This document shows positions 15,941-25,900 of a DNA stretch of 64,000 nt, one piece after another (positions within the stretch are counted from its first letter, which is position 1; the number at the start of each line of letters is the position of its first letter). The notes beneath the pieces are model-generated. The model saw only the letters and a list, made by a program, of their open reading frames with translations, was not told the DNA's origin and did not search any database. The translations under genes and the position numbers were made by a program. The stretch is from Streptomyces sp. ADI95-17 (GTDB taxonomy: Bacteria > Actinomycetota > Actinomycetes > Streptomycetales > Streptomycetaceae): contig NZ_ML123045.1 in the NCBI RefSeq assembly GCF_003846175.1, positions 1,082,082 through 1,146,081 on the forward strand. The letters run 5' to 3'.

Positions 15941-17932
15941 TCAGGAGGCGGGGGCGGCGGTGCACGGCGTGGTGCCGCAGACATTGATGACACGGCCGGT
16001 GGTCAGGAAGGTGGCCTTCTGCTGACGCGCGGCCGACGAGTTGCGGGGATCCGAGTGCGGATCGTGGCCGTACTGCGGCCCGTCGGGCGGGGTGTTGGTG
16101 AGCGGCGGGGTGGGCGTACCGCTGTCCCACACCGTCATCGCGGAACCCCGGTAAGGCAGTTGGCCTCGGGAGACGGCCTCGATGCCCCAGTACGGGACGG
16201 TGTCCGGGCTGCGGCCCGGTGCCAGTGCGGGGGCGATCAGCCGGGCGCCGAGGGTGCGCGCCTCCACGTCGGCCGCCGCGTTCGCGACCTGGTGGTCCCC
16301 GTACGCGATGTGCATCAGCACCCGGTGACGGTCGGTGAGGTGGCTCGCGTACCCATTGGTCTCACCGCGGTCCCACACCATCTGGAACAGCTGGAGGACG
16401 ATCTGCTGGCGCAGCTTGTCCGGGTAGGAGGTGTCCAGGACCTGCTGGAACGGTGCGAAGTCGGCGCTGCGGTTGAGGAGCAGGCCGTAGTTCATGCCGG
16501 TGACGCCGAGGACCCCGCGCCGGATGTCGGGCGAGGCGGCCACCAGTGCGCCGCCGAGGATTCCGCCCTGGCTGTTCCCGTCGTAGCCGATGCCGTGCCG
16601 GATGTCGACGAGCGGGCGGCCGTCCGCGTCCCGGAAGGCCGGGTCGGTGCTCAGCCCGTCGGCGTGGATCAGGGCGCGGGCGAGGAAGAGGGCGTTCAGC
16701 ATGCCCTGTTCGCTGCGTTCCGGGACGGCGGGGAAGAGGTTCGGGTCGGCGAGCGCGCCGAGCACCACGGGGATGTCCTCCTCGGCCATCCCGATCCAGT
16801 CCGTCGCGCAGAACGTGAAGTTGTGCTCCGCCGCCATCGACTTGACATTGCCGGCGCCGACCTCGGAACGGCGGCCGAGGAGGCCGTGCCCGTAGAGGGC
16901 GGGGTGCGAGGCGGTACGGAAGGCGGAGCGCGGTATCTCGCAGCGGAACGTGGCGAGCTGGGTGTGGAGCGGGAGCCGCCGGGGCAGGCCGTCGCGGCCG
17001 CGGTGGAACACGGAGCCGGGCGGGCCGCCGGGCAGGTTCAGATAGCCGGGCACGTCGATCCGGCCGGTCACCTCGCGGGCGATGCGGGGGTCCTGCTCGG
17101 CCGTGAAGTCGGTGACCTGGGTGACGGCGAACGCGGGGGAGCGGCCGCCGAGCCGGCGGAACGCGTCGTCGCGGATGGTGAAGAGGTCACCGGTGAGACC
17201 GCGGGTGCTCGCGACAGTGAAGTCCCAGGCCAGATAAAGCCCTTCGGTCCGCACCCCGGCCCTGCGCAGCGCCTGGAGGGCCGGGCGGAGCTGACGCTGC
17301 CGGGCGTGCAGCGGATGCCCGCCGGGCAGTGGCCTCCCGGCGACGGCGGCGAACGGATCGGCGGCCGCGATGGTGCGTCCCGCCGCGTCCTTGAGGTTCC
17401 GCAGGGCGACGGCGTAGTGGTGGCCGTCGCGGAAGTTGCGCGCGGGATGGATCAGCAGGGCCCGGCGTGCGGGGTCGGTGGCGTTGGCGTCCGGCTCCGC
17501 CCAGTACGGCCACCGCTCGCCGGTCCGGGTGTCCAGCAGTACGACGGGGGCGTCCGGGGCCAGGGAGCGGCCGATGCCGGTGATCGGGGCCGCGCCGGTC
17601 GCCGCCGGGTCGAGGCCGGGGACGTGTGCGATCAGTGTCGAGCCGGGGGAGAAGCCGTCGGACCGGTTCCAGGCCGTCGGGTCGACGGGCCGGCCGGCCG
17701 TGGCGCGCGGCAGGACGGCGGCGCCGAAGGCCACCCGGCGGCCGGTGTCGGTGGCCGGGTCGGGCCGGGTGTACCAGTCGTTCGGGAACGGCAGCAGGCA
17801 CTCGACGGGCGCCAGCGGGTCGCAGCCCGGCCCGGACGGCCCGGCGGCGTGTGCCGGCCGGGCGTCCGGGACGAGCAGGGCGGCGGCGCCGAGCGCCGCC
17901 GCCAGCAGCCCGCGCAGCAGGCGGTGGAACAA
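15941..17932 (-). CDS. Secreted alpha/beta-hydrolase-like protein
   Basis: 663 residues with a Sec signal (MFHRLLRGLLAAALGAAALL...AHA). GCDPLAPVECLLPFPNDWYT begins the mature domain, which resembles large secreted bacterial hydrolases of unknown substrate. GYDGNSQGG near residue 455 is a serine nucleophile elbow (G-x-S-x-G). HVANAA-type and HDPHS segments could supply the histidine. Several cysteines suggest disulfides. The gene starts six nt downstream of the SGNH hydrolase stop and precedes the phosphatase, so the three are probably one operon. Confidence 0.75.
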   Translation of the reverse strand: MFHRLLRGLLAAALGAAALLVPDARPAHAAGPSGPGCDPLAPVECLLPFPNDWYTRPDPATDTGRRVAFGAAVLPRATAGRPVDPTAWNRSDGFSPGSTLIAHVPGLDPAATGAAPITGIGRSLAPDAPVVLLDTRTGERWPYWAEPDANATDPARRALLIHPARNFRDGHHYAVALRNLKDAAGRTIAAADPFAAVAGRPLPGGHPLHARQRQLRPALQALRRAGVRTEGLYLAWDFTVASTRGLTGDLFTIRDDAFRRLGGRSPAFAVTQVTDFTAEQDPRIAREVTGRIDVPGYLNLPGGPPGSVFHRGRDGLPRRLPLHTQLATFRCEIPRSAFRTASHPALYGHGLLGRRSEVGAGNVKSMAAEHNFTFCATDWIGMAEEDIPVVLGALADPNLFPAVPERSEQGMLNALFLARALIHADGLSTDPAFRDADGRPLVDIRHGIGYDGNSQGGILGGALVAASPDIRRGVLGVTGMNYGLLLNRSADFAPFQQVLDTSYPDKLRQQIVLQLFQMVWDRGETNGYASHLTDRHRVLMHIAYGDHQVANAAADVEARTLGARLIAPALAPGRSPDTVPYWGIEAVSRGQLPYRGSAMTVWDSGTPTPPLTNTPPDGPQYGHDPHSDPRNSSAARQQKATFLTTGRVINVCGTTPCTAAPAS

Positions 17933-17938
17933 CTCCGG

Positions 17939-18841
17939 TCAGCTCCCCTGGAGGTGCGCGCCGATGATGGCGGCGTAGTTCGCCTCACCCTTGCGGTTGG
18001 GGTGCAGCGGGGCGGCGGCCGCGGTCGGCACGTAACCCTCGACCCACTTGTCCGACGGGGCCTGGCAGGAGTCGTGGCCCTTGCTGGGCGTGGCCAGATC
18101 GATGTACTCGGCCCCGTGCGCGGCGCTCTGCTCGGCGATCACCGAGTTCATCCGGTCGACGCTGCCCTGCAGGAAGTCCGCGTCCACCGGCAGGACCGGC
18201 TGCAGCGGCCAACAGCCGCCGGGCTTGATGTACAGCCCGTACCCCGTGACGATCACCCGGGCCTGCGGCGAACGCTGGTGGATCGAGTCCAGTACGACGC
18301 CCAGCTTCGGCGCGAACTCCGCGATGCGCTGCCCCACCTGGTCCACGCCGCCCTCGTTGTACTTCTCCTTGCACGGGGTGGCGTTCGGGTCGAGGGTGGT
18401 GCACTTCTGCGCGATGCCGACCAGTCCGGCGTCGTTGCCGCCGATGGTCAGCGTCACCAGGTCGGTGTCCGGGCGCAGCGCGTCGAACTGGGGCGGCGCC
18501 GAGCCCATCGGGATGTCGAGCAGCGACAGCGACTGCTTCTCGGTCATGTGCTTGGAGGCGGCGCCGCTGCACGTGACGTCGGTCAGCGAGGCGCCGAGGC
18601 GATCGGCCAGCTCGTGCGGGTAGTTGTGCGTCGAACGGCCGCAGGCCACCGGCCCCGTGATGTCGGGGATGAGCGGTCCCGAGGCCATGGAGTCGCCGAG
18701 CGCGACATAGGATGTGGCGCCGTCCGTACCGGCGGCGGATGCCGGCACCGCACCGGTCCCCACGGCCAGACCGGCCAGGGCGAGCGCGCCCATGACGGTC
18801 CTGACGGGACGACAGATGCCCTTTTTCTGCGGCATGTTCAC
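17939..18841 (-). CDS. Secreted SGNH/GDSL lipase-esterase
   Basis: 300 residues from the GTG at 18841. A Sec signal with core VMGALALAGLAVGTGAV is followed by the four SGNH blocks: YVALGDSMASG (Ser), a conserved Gly near CSGAAS, LTIGGNDAG (Asn) and PLHPNRKGE (His). Six or so cysteines fit the disulfide-rich extracellular Streptomyces lipases related to that of S. rimosus. It likely hydrolyses lipid or other esters outside the cell. GGAGG lies five nt before the GTG; the ATG two codons later is an alternative start. It heads a putative three-gene secreted hydrolase operon facing a PucR regulator. Confidence 0.9.
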   Translation of the reverse strand: MNMPQKKGICRPVRTVMGALALAGLAVGTGAVPASAAGTDGATSYVALGDSMASGPLIPDITGPVACGRSTHNYPHELADRLGASLTDVTCSGAASKHMTEKQSLSLLDIPMGSAPPQFDALRPDTDLVTLTIGGNDAGLVGIAQKCTTLDPNATPCKEKYNEGGVDQVGQRIAEFAPKLGVVLDSIHQRSPQARVIVTGYGLYIKPGGCWPLQPVLPVDADFLQGSVDRMNSVIAEQSAAHGAEYIDLATPSKGHDSCQAPSDKWVEGYVPTAAAAPLHPNRKGEANYAAIIGAHLQGS

Positions 18842-18957
18842 GAAATCCTCCGACGGTGGGGGGCGGGAACGTGGCATGGCGTGTGACGCCGGTCATCATG
18901 CAGACTCAAGTGCCGTCGTTTAACTGGTGGGTAACGCAGACTTCTGCGGGGGAACTT

Positions 18958-20241
18958 GTGACGCGTGACAATCGGCCGCTCGTCATCACGGGCGAGCACG
19001 GTGTCCCGGGCGGTCCGGGGAGCCGACCGCTGTCCATCGCCGGACGTCCGGTCGCCGCGCAGCTGCGCGCCCGGGTCCCGGCCCTGACCGGCCGTGTCGT
19101 GGCCCGGCTGCTGGCCGATCTGCCGGTCTACGCGGATCTGCCGCACGAGGAGATCTCCGGCGACATCGCCGACATCGTCCAGCACAATCTGCGGCTCTTC
19201 GCCGACGTCGTCGAGCACCGCCGCCCCGCCACGGACGCCGAACTCGCCCAGCAGCGCGACTCGGCGGCCCAGCGCGCCGAGGAGGGCGTGCCGCTGGACG
19301 CGATCCTCACCGCCTACCAGGTCGGCACCGCGATGTGCTGGCAGGAGACCGCGAAGGGGGCGCTGCCCGGCGATCTCGCCACCGTCCTGGAGATCATGGA
19401 CCGCATCATGGTCCTTCAGCAGCAGCTGACCTCCGCCGTCAGCAGCGCGTACCTGGAGGCCCGGCAGATCCTCGACAGCCAGGACCACGGCGGCCGGCAC
19501 GCCCTGATGGCCGCCCTGCTGACCGGTGAACCCCTGGACCGCTTCACCCACCGCACCGGACTGCGTCCGGCCGCCCGCTACCTCACGATGACGCTCGCAC
19601 TCGCCCCGCACCCCGACGAGTTGAACCAGCCACCGGGGCCCGGCGCGGGTGTCGCCGCCCGGCGCAAGATCCGCCGGGTCCGCACGGCCCTCGACCACTT
19701 CGCCGGTACGCCGGTGCTCACCGCCCTCGACGCCTCCGGCGGCACGGTGCTGCTGCCCGCCGCCGAGCCGCCGCCGTGGCACGGACCGGGCGGTCTGCGC
19801 GCGCTGATCGAGGAGGCGACCCGTGCCGCCGGCGTCCCCATCACGGCCGCCGCGGAGACCGCCGAACCGGAGGCGGTGCCGGCCGCGGTGGCCCGTAACG
19901 CCGAGATCGTCGATCTGATCGCCCGTACGGGCCGGCCGCCGGGCCTGTACCGGCTGGCCGATGTACTGCTCGAATACCAGCTCAGCCGGCCCAGCGAGGC
20001 CCTGCACGGGCTCGCACAGCTGCTGCGCCCGCTGGAGGCGAAGCCGGAGCTGCTGCGCACCCTGGAGACGTACCTCGAACTGGGCCTGGACCGGCGGGCC
20101 ACCGCGGCCGCCCTGCACATCCACCCCAACACCGTCGACTACCGCATCCGCCGCATCGACCGGCTGACCGGTCTCTCCCCGGCCCGCCCGGCCGACCTCC
20201 AGCACATCAGCGCGGCACTGGTCGCCCGCCGCTCGGTGTGA
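18958..20241 (+). CDS. PucR-type helix-turn-helix regulator
   Basis: About 427 residues. The C-terminal 60 residues (LLRTLETYLELGLDRRATAAAL then HIHPNTVDYRIRRIDRLTG) form the CdaR/PucR helix-turn-helix (HTH_30). The central part has the GGDEF-like region of this family, and an N-terminal RsbR-like helical section contains EEISGDIADIVQHNLRLF. Such proteins regulate purine, sugar-acid or differentiation genes. The GTG at 18958 has GCGGGGGAAC just upstream; earlier in-frame starts lack a site. It is divergent from the SGNH lipase operon, with 116 bp between starts, and may control it. Confidence 0.82.
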   Translation: MTRDNRPLVITGEHGVPGGPGSRPLSIAGRPVAAQLRARVPALTGRVVARLLADLPVYADLPHEEISGDIADIVQHNLRLFADVVEHRRPATDAELAQQRDSAAQRAEEGVPLDAILTAYQVGTAMCWQETAKGALPGDLATVLEIMDRIMVLQQQLTSAVSSAYLEARQILDSQDHGGRHALMAALLTGEPLDRFTHRTGLRPAARYLTMTLALAPHPDELNQPPGPGAGVAARRKIRRVRTALDHFAGTPVLTALDASGGTVLLPAAEPPPWHGPGGLRALIEEATRAAGVPITAAAETAEPEAVPAAVARNAEIVDLIARTGRPPGLYRLADVLLEYQLSRPSEALHGLAQLLRPLEAKPELLRTLETYLELGLDRRATAAALHIHPNTVDYRIRRIDRLTGLSPARPADLQHISAALVARRSV

Positions 20242-20308
20242 GCCGGCGCGGGGCGATGTGGAGCGGCGTGACCGGAACTGCGGTCAACGGCCGTTCGTTC
20301 CGACGAAC

Positions 20309-21018
20309 ATGAGCGGACAACTGGTGCGTGAAGGGTATTCAGGGACGGGCCCCGGCGCGATCACACCGGACGGCTGCGCGGTCGAGCTGTACAGACGGCT
20401 CTCCGTCGGCGACGAACCGGACGTGATCGCGGCGGCGGTGCCCGCCGGGGCGACCATTCTGGAACTGGGCTGCGGCACGGGCCGGGTGACGCATCCGCTG
20501 ATCGGGCGCGGCTTCGAGGTCACAGCCGTGGACGAGTCGGCGCAGATGCTGGAGCACATCCGGGGCGCCCGCACCGTGCGGAGCCCATCGAGTCGCTGGA
20601 CCTCGGCGAGGAGAGGTTCGACGTGGTGATGCTGGCGTCGTTCCTGGTGCACACGAGCGAGCACCGGGTGCGTGACGGGATGCTGCGGACGTGCCGCAAG
20701 CACGTCAAGGACGGCGGCGTCGTGCTCATCCAGCGCGAGGGCGCCGACTACCACACCGACCTGCCGCGGGAGAGGATTCATCCGGCCGGATACACCGTAC
20801 GGATCGTCTCGGCGGAGCCCGTGGGGGACGGGGTGGACTCGGTGCATGCCGAGTACGTCTTCGACGACGCGCGCTGGACCCAGACGTTCCGGTCGCGTGA
20901 GCTGTCGAAGGAGCAGTTCGAGAGCCACCTGGCGGCGGCGGGCCTGACCGTCGACCGGTATCTCACGGACGACGGGATATGGGTGCGCGCCGTGCCGGAG
21001 CGGCCTCGGAGCGAGTGA
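20309..21018 (+). pseudogene. Class I methyltransferase split by a one-base frameshift
   Basis: The first part (from ATG 20309) carries motif I ILELGCGTGRVTHPL and VTAVDESAQMLEHI. Around 20579-20580 the coding sense jumps to another frame, which continues EPIESLDLGEERFDVVMLASFLVHTSEHRVRDGMLR... to TGA at 21018. The two pieces align as one methyltransferase of about 236 residues if one base is restored between GTG 20576-20578 and GAG 20581-20583; reading CGG as CGGG would do it. The part before the break would otherwise end at 20629. It may be a true pseudogene or a base-call error in a short G run. Confidence 0.75.
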
Positions 21019-21084
21019 GATCCGCGGCCCGGGAGCGTCGGCTTCCGGACCGCGGACCGGGGCGTGGCGAACGGGGCCGGTCGG

Positions 21085-21432
21085 TCAGTGGACCGTGCTG
21101 TAGCTGCGCCAGGGCAGGGCGGAGGCCGCGTTGACATCGGTGAACGACTTCGCGAGGTACGTCGTGCCCGGACCGGTGCAGTTGCGGGTGCGGTACAGAA
21201 TGATGTCGACCAGGGTGCCGTTGCTCACTACCTTGGCGCCCGAGGGGGCGAGCCGGTGGCAGCCCTTCACGGGCGGGCTGTTCACCGTGATCTCGACGTC
21301 GCGCTCCGTCGTGTATGCGATCGGTCCGACCGCGGTCCGGCCGAGGCCGGAACAGCCTGCGACGGTGAGGGTCAGGAGCGCGGTCCCGGCTGCGATGCCG
21401 AGACGGCGGCGTCGGTGAGCGATCACGGGCAT
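21085..21432 (-). CDS. Small secreted lipoprotein, function unknown
   Basis: 115 residues. The signal MPVIAHRRRRLGIAAGTALLTLTVAGC ends in a lipobox (TVAGC), so the protein should be diacylated and anchored outside the membrane. The mature part is beta-rich with two further cysteines (KGCHRL, RNCTGP) that could pair. I recognise no named family. GAGGA lies nine nt upstream of the ATG. The frame continues upstream of this ATG but is Arg-rich and shadow-like. Confidence 0.65.
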   Translation of the reverse strand: MPVIAHRRRRLGIAAGTALLTLTVAGCSGLGRTAVGPIAYTTERDVEITVNSPPVKGCHRLAPSGAKVVSNGTLVDIILYRTRNCTGPGTTYLAKSFTDVNAASALPWRSYSTVH

Positions 21433-21745
21433 GGGCGGGGTCCTCGTCTGTCTCGTCCGGCGCGTTGCACCGGCACTGGCGCTGCGTATGCCACGGGTAC
21501 GCACGGATGGCCACGGAGTACGTACTCGGTACGTGCTGACGCTGGTCACCCTGCCTCCTCTCCGGTGCCCCGGCATCCGGTACGCGGCCGGGCGGGGGAA
21601 GGACGGGACGGCGGGGGCCCGATCCATGTTCATATCGATTGATATTGGGCATACCGTGGTAATAGCGACTGATTATGTGATCTGGATGATTCTGGATCAC
21701 CTGGATCAGGAGCTTTCGGCAGTTTCCGGCTTTCAGGGGGCCGTC
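21433..21745. promoter_or_regulatory. Divergent intergenic region with palindromes and CTGGAT repeats
   Basis: Three items stand out. A perfect 12-bp palindrome GAGTACGTACTC (21516-21527) lies on the lipoprotein side. An AT-rich inverted repeat ATATC-gatt-GATAT (21632-21645) lies on the SPFH side, followed by ATACCGTGGTAATAG. Three direct copies of CTGGAT (21682, 21692, 21701) come next, spaced 10 and 9 nt, so on one face of the helix. These are candidate operators. The stretch 21620-21740 is clearly more AT-rich than the surroundings. No gene is supported. Confidence 0.5.
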
Positions 21746-22753
21746 ATGGTCCAGGAGCTCGTGATCGCGATAGTGGCGGCGGTCTCGGCGGGTGCGCTGT
21801 ACACGGCAGCTGCGGCCAAGGTCGTCAAGCAGTACGAGCGCGGCGTCGTGCTGCGGCTCGGCAGGCTCCGCAACGACGTACGAGGGCCCGGGTTCACCAT
21901 GGTGCTCCCCGGCATCGAGCGGCTGCGCAAGGTCAATATGCAGATCGTGACGATGCCGGTGCCGGCACAGGACGGGATCACCCGGGACAACGTCACGGTT
22001 CGGGTGGACGCGGTCATCTACTTCAAGGTCGTCGATGCGGCGAGCGCCGTGATCCAGGTAGAGGACTACCGGTTCGCGGTGTCGCAGATGGCCCAGACCT
22101 CGCTGCGTTCGATCATCGGAAAGAGCGATCTGGACGATCTGCTGTCCAACCGCGAGAAGCTGAATCAGGGGCTTGAGCTGATGATCGACAGCCCCGCGGT
22201 CGGCTGGGGCGTGCAGATCGACCGGGTGGAGATCAAGGACGTATCGCTGCCGGAGACGATGAAGCGCTCCATGGCCCGCCAGGCCGAGGCCGACCGTGAG
22301 CGGCGGGCCCGGGTCATCAACGCGGACGCCGAGCTCCAGGCGTCGAAGAAGCTCGCCGAGGCGGCGAAGGAGATGTCCTCCCAGCCGGCCGCGCTCCAGC
22401 TGCGTCTGTTGCAGACGGTGGTGGCGGTGGCGGCGGAGAAGAACTCCACGCTGGTGCTGCCGTTCCCGGTGGAGCTGCTCCGCTTCCTGGAACGGGCGCA
22501 GCAGCCCGTCCAGCAGCAGCCCGTGCAACAGCAGGTGGCGCCGCCGCAGACAGGTCAGCCGCAGCGCCCCGCACAGGGCCAGCGCGCCGCACAGGCTCAG
22601 CGCCCCGCACAGGCTCAGCCGAGGCCAGGGCCGCGACCGCCGCAGACGTCGTCCGGGGCGTCCGCACCCGCACCCTCGCCGCCGCCCGTGCCCGCACCGC
22701 CGAACGCGGTTCCGGCCCGGCCCTCGCGTCCGAAGCCGTTGGCCAGGCACTGA
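21746..22753 (+). CDS. SPFH/Band 7 (slipin-like) membrane protein
   Basis: 335 residues. One N-terminal membrane segment (ELVIAIVAAVSAGALYTAAAA) is followed by the slipin SPFH domain (about 25-250: QYERGVVLRLGRL, GPGFTMVLPGIERL, VTVRVDAVIYFKVVDAASAV, VQIDRVEIKDVSLPETM, MARQAEADRERRARV). A Gln/Pro-rich tail with PVQQQPVQQQ and AQAQRPAQAQ repeats follows. Slipins scaffold membrane microdomains and usually partner with a NfeD-like protein or protease, none of which is next door. The ATG at 21746 has CAGGGGGC just before it; the in-frame ATG at 21626 has no site. Confidence 0.9.
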   Translation: MVQELVIAIVAAVSAGALYTAAAAKVVKQYERGVVLRLGRLRNDVRGPGFTMVLPGIERLRKVNMQIVTMPVPAQDGITRDNVTVRVDAVIYFKVVDAASAVIQVEDYRFAVSQMAQTSLRSIIGKSDLDDLLSNREKLNQGLELMIDSPAVGWGVQIDRVEIKDVSLPETMKRSMARQAEADRERRARVINADAELQASKKLAEAAKEMSSQPAALQLRLLQTVVAVAAEKNSTLVLPFPVELLRFLERAQQPVQQQPVQQQVAPPQTGQPQRPAQGQRAAQAQRPAQAQPRPGPRPPQTSSGASAPAPSPPPVPAPPNAVPARPSRPKPLARH

Positions 22754-22791
22754 GCCGGCCCGCCCGCACCAGCCCTTTGCCCACCGTTCCC

Positions 22792-22825
22792 CGCCCCGGT
22801 CCGACAGACATGGACCGGGGCGTTT
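22792..22825 (+). terminator. Terminator after the SPFH gene
   Basis: CGCCCCGGTCC (22792-22802) and GGACCGGGGCG (22812-22822) form an 11-bp perfect stem with a 9-nt loop, followed directly by TTT. Confidence 0.9.
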
Positions 22826-22969
22826 CATGTCGTGCCTGACCTGCTGAAATGTGGGTGAGAGTCCGGTTGTCAGAGCCCCCGCCTAGACTCGCAGGAGTCG
22901 ATGAAGAACAAGGCGATCAAGAGGCTCCAAGAGGGGTCGAGCGGATCAGGGCGGGAGGGGAGGGGACCG

Positions 22970-25900
22970 ATGAGCACGGCACAACACCAGCAGGACGCCG
23001 CCGCCGTCCGCCTTCTGCGCTGTGCCGCGGTGTTCCTGCCCGCGCCGCTGCCGAGGGACGGGCGGGTCGCCTTCTGGGACCCCGAGGGCGGCCCTCTCCC
23101 GGAGCCGGGCGACGTCTGCGCGCACCCCGCGGACCCGGAGAGCCCGGCACCCGGTGCGAGCACGGCCGAGATCACCGTCGTCCGGAGGCAAGGGCAGGGC
23201 GACGACGACGTCCGACGGCGGACGGTGCCCGCGCTGCTGCTGCCTGTCGCCGACGCGCTGCCGCTGCTGGTGCGGGCCCGGCACCAGGAGTCCGCCCACC
23301 CCGCCACGCGCTGCTGGGGCGCCGCCGCGCTCCAGGCGCTCAACCTGGCGGCGCGCGGCAGGCTGCTCCCCGGTCTGACGGGCGACGACCACGACGCCTG
23401 GCGGGCCGGGCCGCGCGACGCCGAGGACATCGCCCATCTACGGGCGATCGCCGCCGCCATGCCGGCCGAGGGCCACACGGTCCCGCTGCCGGATCTCACC
23501 CCGCTCCGGCTCCCCGACCCCCAGTGGCTGCTGGGCTCCTTCCTCGACGCGGTCGCCGACACCCTGCCCCGTACGCCCGCCGCGGCGTACGCGATGGGGG
23601 CACCCTTCGCGTCCCGCGAGGCCCAGCACCTGCCGGGGGCGCGTGACTGGGCGGTCGAGGTCGCGTCCGGGCTCGACGCGGGTGTACGGGTGTCGCTGCG
23701 CCTGGACCTGTCGGCGTACGAACTCTTCGACACGGCCGACACGTACGGCACCGCAGGCGCGCACGACGCCCCCGGCACGTACGACGCCACCGGTACGTAC
23801 GGCTCCTCCGGCACGTACGACTCCTCCGACGCCACCGGTCCCGGCGAGGCCGGGGTCACCGCTCACCGCGCCGGCGCCGCGCGGCACGCCGCCGCGGCCA
23901 TCACCCAGGTGCACAGCCTCGCCGACCCGACCTATGTCACCGACGCCGCCGCGCTCTGGAACGGCGGGGCGGGTGAGCCGTTCGGCCCGCGCGCCAGGAT
24001 CGACGCCGTGCTCGCCCTGCGCCGCGCCGCCCGCGTCTGGGCACCGCTGGAGCGGTTGCTGGACCAGCCGGTGCCCGATGTGCTCGCCCTTGAGGAGGAC
24101 GAGCTGTACGAGCTGCTCAGCGACGCCGGAGCCCGGCTGGCGGCGGCTGGGGTGAGCGTGCACTGGCCCAGGGAGCTCGCCCGTTCGCTCACCGCCTCCG
24201 CCGTCGTGCGGCCCGCACCCGGCTCGGCCACCGACGGCACCTCGTTCTTCGACGCCGAGCAGCTCTTCGCCTTCAACTGGCAGCTGTCGCTGGGCGACGA
24301 GCAGCTCACCGAGGCGGAGATGGACATCCTCGCGGAGGCCCACCGGCCGGTGGTGCGGCTGCGGGACCAGTGGGTGGTCGTCGACCCCGCGCTCGTACGC
24401 AAGGCACGCAAGCGGGAGCTCGGCCTGCTCGATCCGGTCGACGCCCTCGCCGCCGCCCTGACCGGCACCGCCGAGGTCGACGGCGAACAGGTCGCAGCGG
24501 TGCCCGTCGGCGCGCTGGCCGCGCTCCGCGAGCGCATCACCGCCGACCACACCACCATCGCCCCACCGCCCGGCCTCGACGCCACCCTCCGTGACTACCA
24601 GCTGCGCGGCCTGGCCTGGCTGGACCGGATGACCTCGCTCGGCCTCGGCGGCTGCCTGGCCGACGACATGGGCCTGGGCAAGACGATCACCCTCATCGCG
24701 CTCCATCTGCACCGCGCCCACCCCGAGCCCACCCTGGTGATCTGCCCCGCCTCCCTCCTGGGCAACTGGCACCGGGAGATCAACCGCTTCGCTCCCGGTG
24801 TCCCCGTGCGCCGCTTCCACGGCACCGACCGCACACTCACCGGGTCCGGCGGCGGCTTCGTCCTCACCACGTACGGCACGATGCGCTCCAGCGCCGCGCA
24901 ACTGGCCGGTCACGGCTGGGGCCTGATCGTCGCGGACGAGGCCCAGCACGTGAAGAACCCGCAGTCCTCCACGGCGAAGGCGCTGCGCACCATCCCGGCC
25001 CCGGCCCGGGTCGCCCTGACCGGAACCCCGGTGGAGAACAATCTCTCCGAGCTGTGGGCCCTGCTCGACTGGACCACCCCCGGACTGCTCGGCCCCCTCA
25101 AGGCGTTCCGGGCCCGGCACGCCCGCATCGTCGAGAACACCGGCACGGCTGCCGGACTCGCCAACGACGAAGCGGTCGAACGGCTCTCCCGGCTGGTCCG
25201 GCCCTTCCTCCTGCGCCGCAAGAAGTCCGACCCGGGCATCGCCCCCGAGCTGCCGCCCAAGACGGAGACCGACCACCCCGTCTTCCTCACCCGCGAACAG
25301 GTCACGCTCTACGAGGCGGCGGTCCGCGAGACGATGGCGTTCATCGAGGCGTCGGAGGGCATCGCCCGGCGCGGCCTGATCATGAAGCTGCTGGCCTCGC
25401 TCAAGCAGATCTGCAACCACCCCGCGCAGTATCTGAAGGAGGAGCCGACCAGGCTCGTCGGCCGCTCCGGAAAGCTGGCCCTGCTCGACGAACTCCTCGA
25501 CACGATCCTCGCCGAGGACGGCGCCGTCCTCATCTTCACCCAGTACGTGACCATGGCCAGGCTCCTGTCCGCCCACCTCACCTCGCGCGGCGTCCCCTCC
25601 CAGCTCCTGCACGGCGGCACACCCGTCGCCGAGCGGGAACGGATGGTGGACCGCTTCCAGTCCGGTGAGGTCCCGGTCTTCCTGCTCTCCCTCAAGGCGG
25701 CGGGCACCGGCCTCAATCTCACCCGGGCCGCCCACGTCATCCACTACGACCGCTGGTGGAACCCGGCCGTCGAGGAACAGGCCACGGACCGGGCATACCG
25801 CATCGGCCAGACCCAGCCCGTGCAGGTGCACCGACTGATCGCGGAAGGCACCGTCGAGGACCGGATCGGCGAGCTCCTGGAGGCCAAGCGGGCCCTGGCG

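Noticed and set aside
21626..21745. N-terminal extension of the SPFH protein from ATG 21626
   Set aside because: No ribosome binding site, AT-rich non-coding composition, and the ATG at 21746 directly precedes the typical membrane segment.
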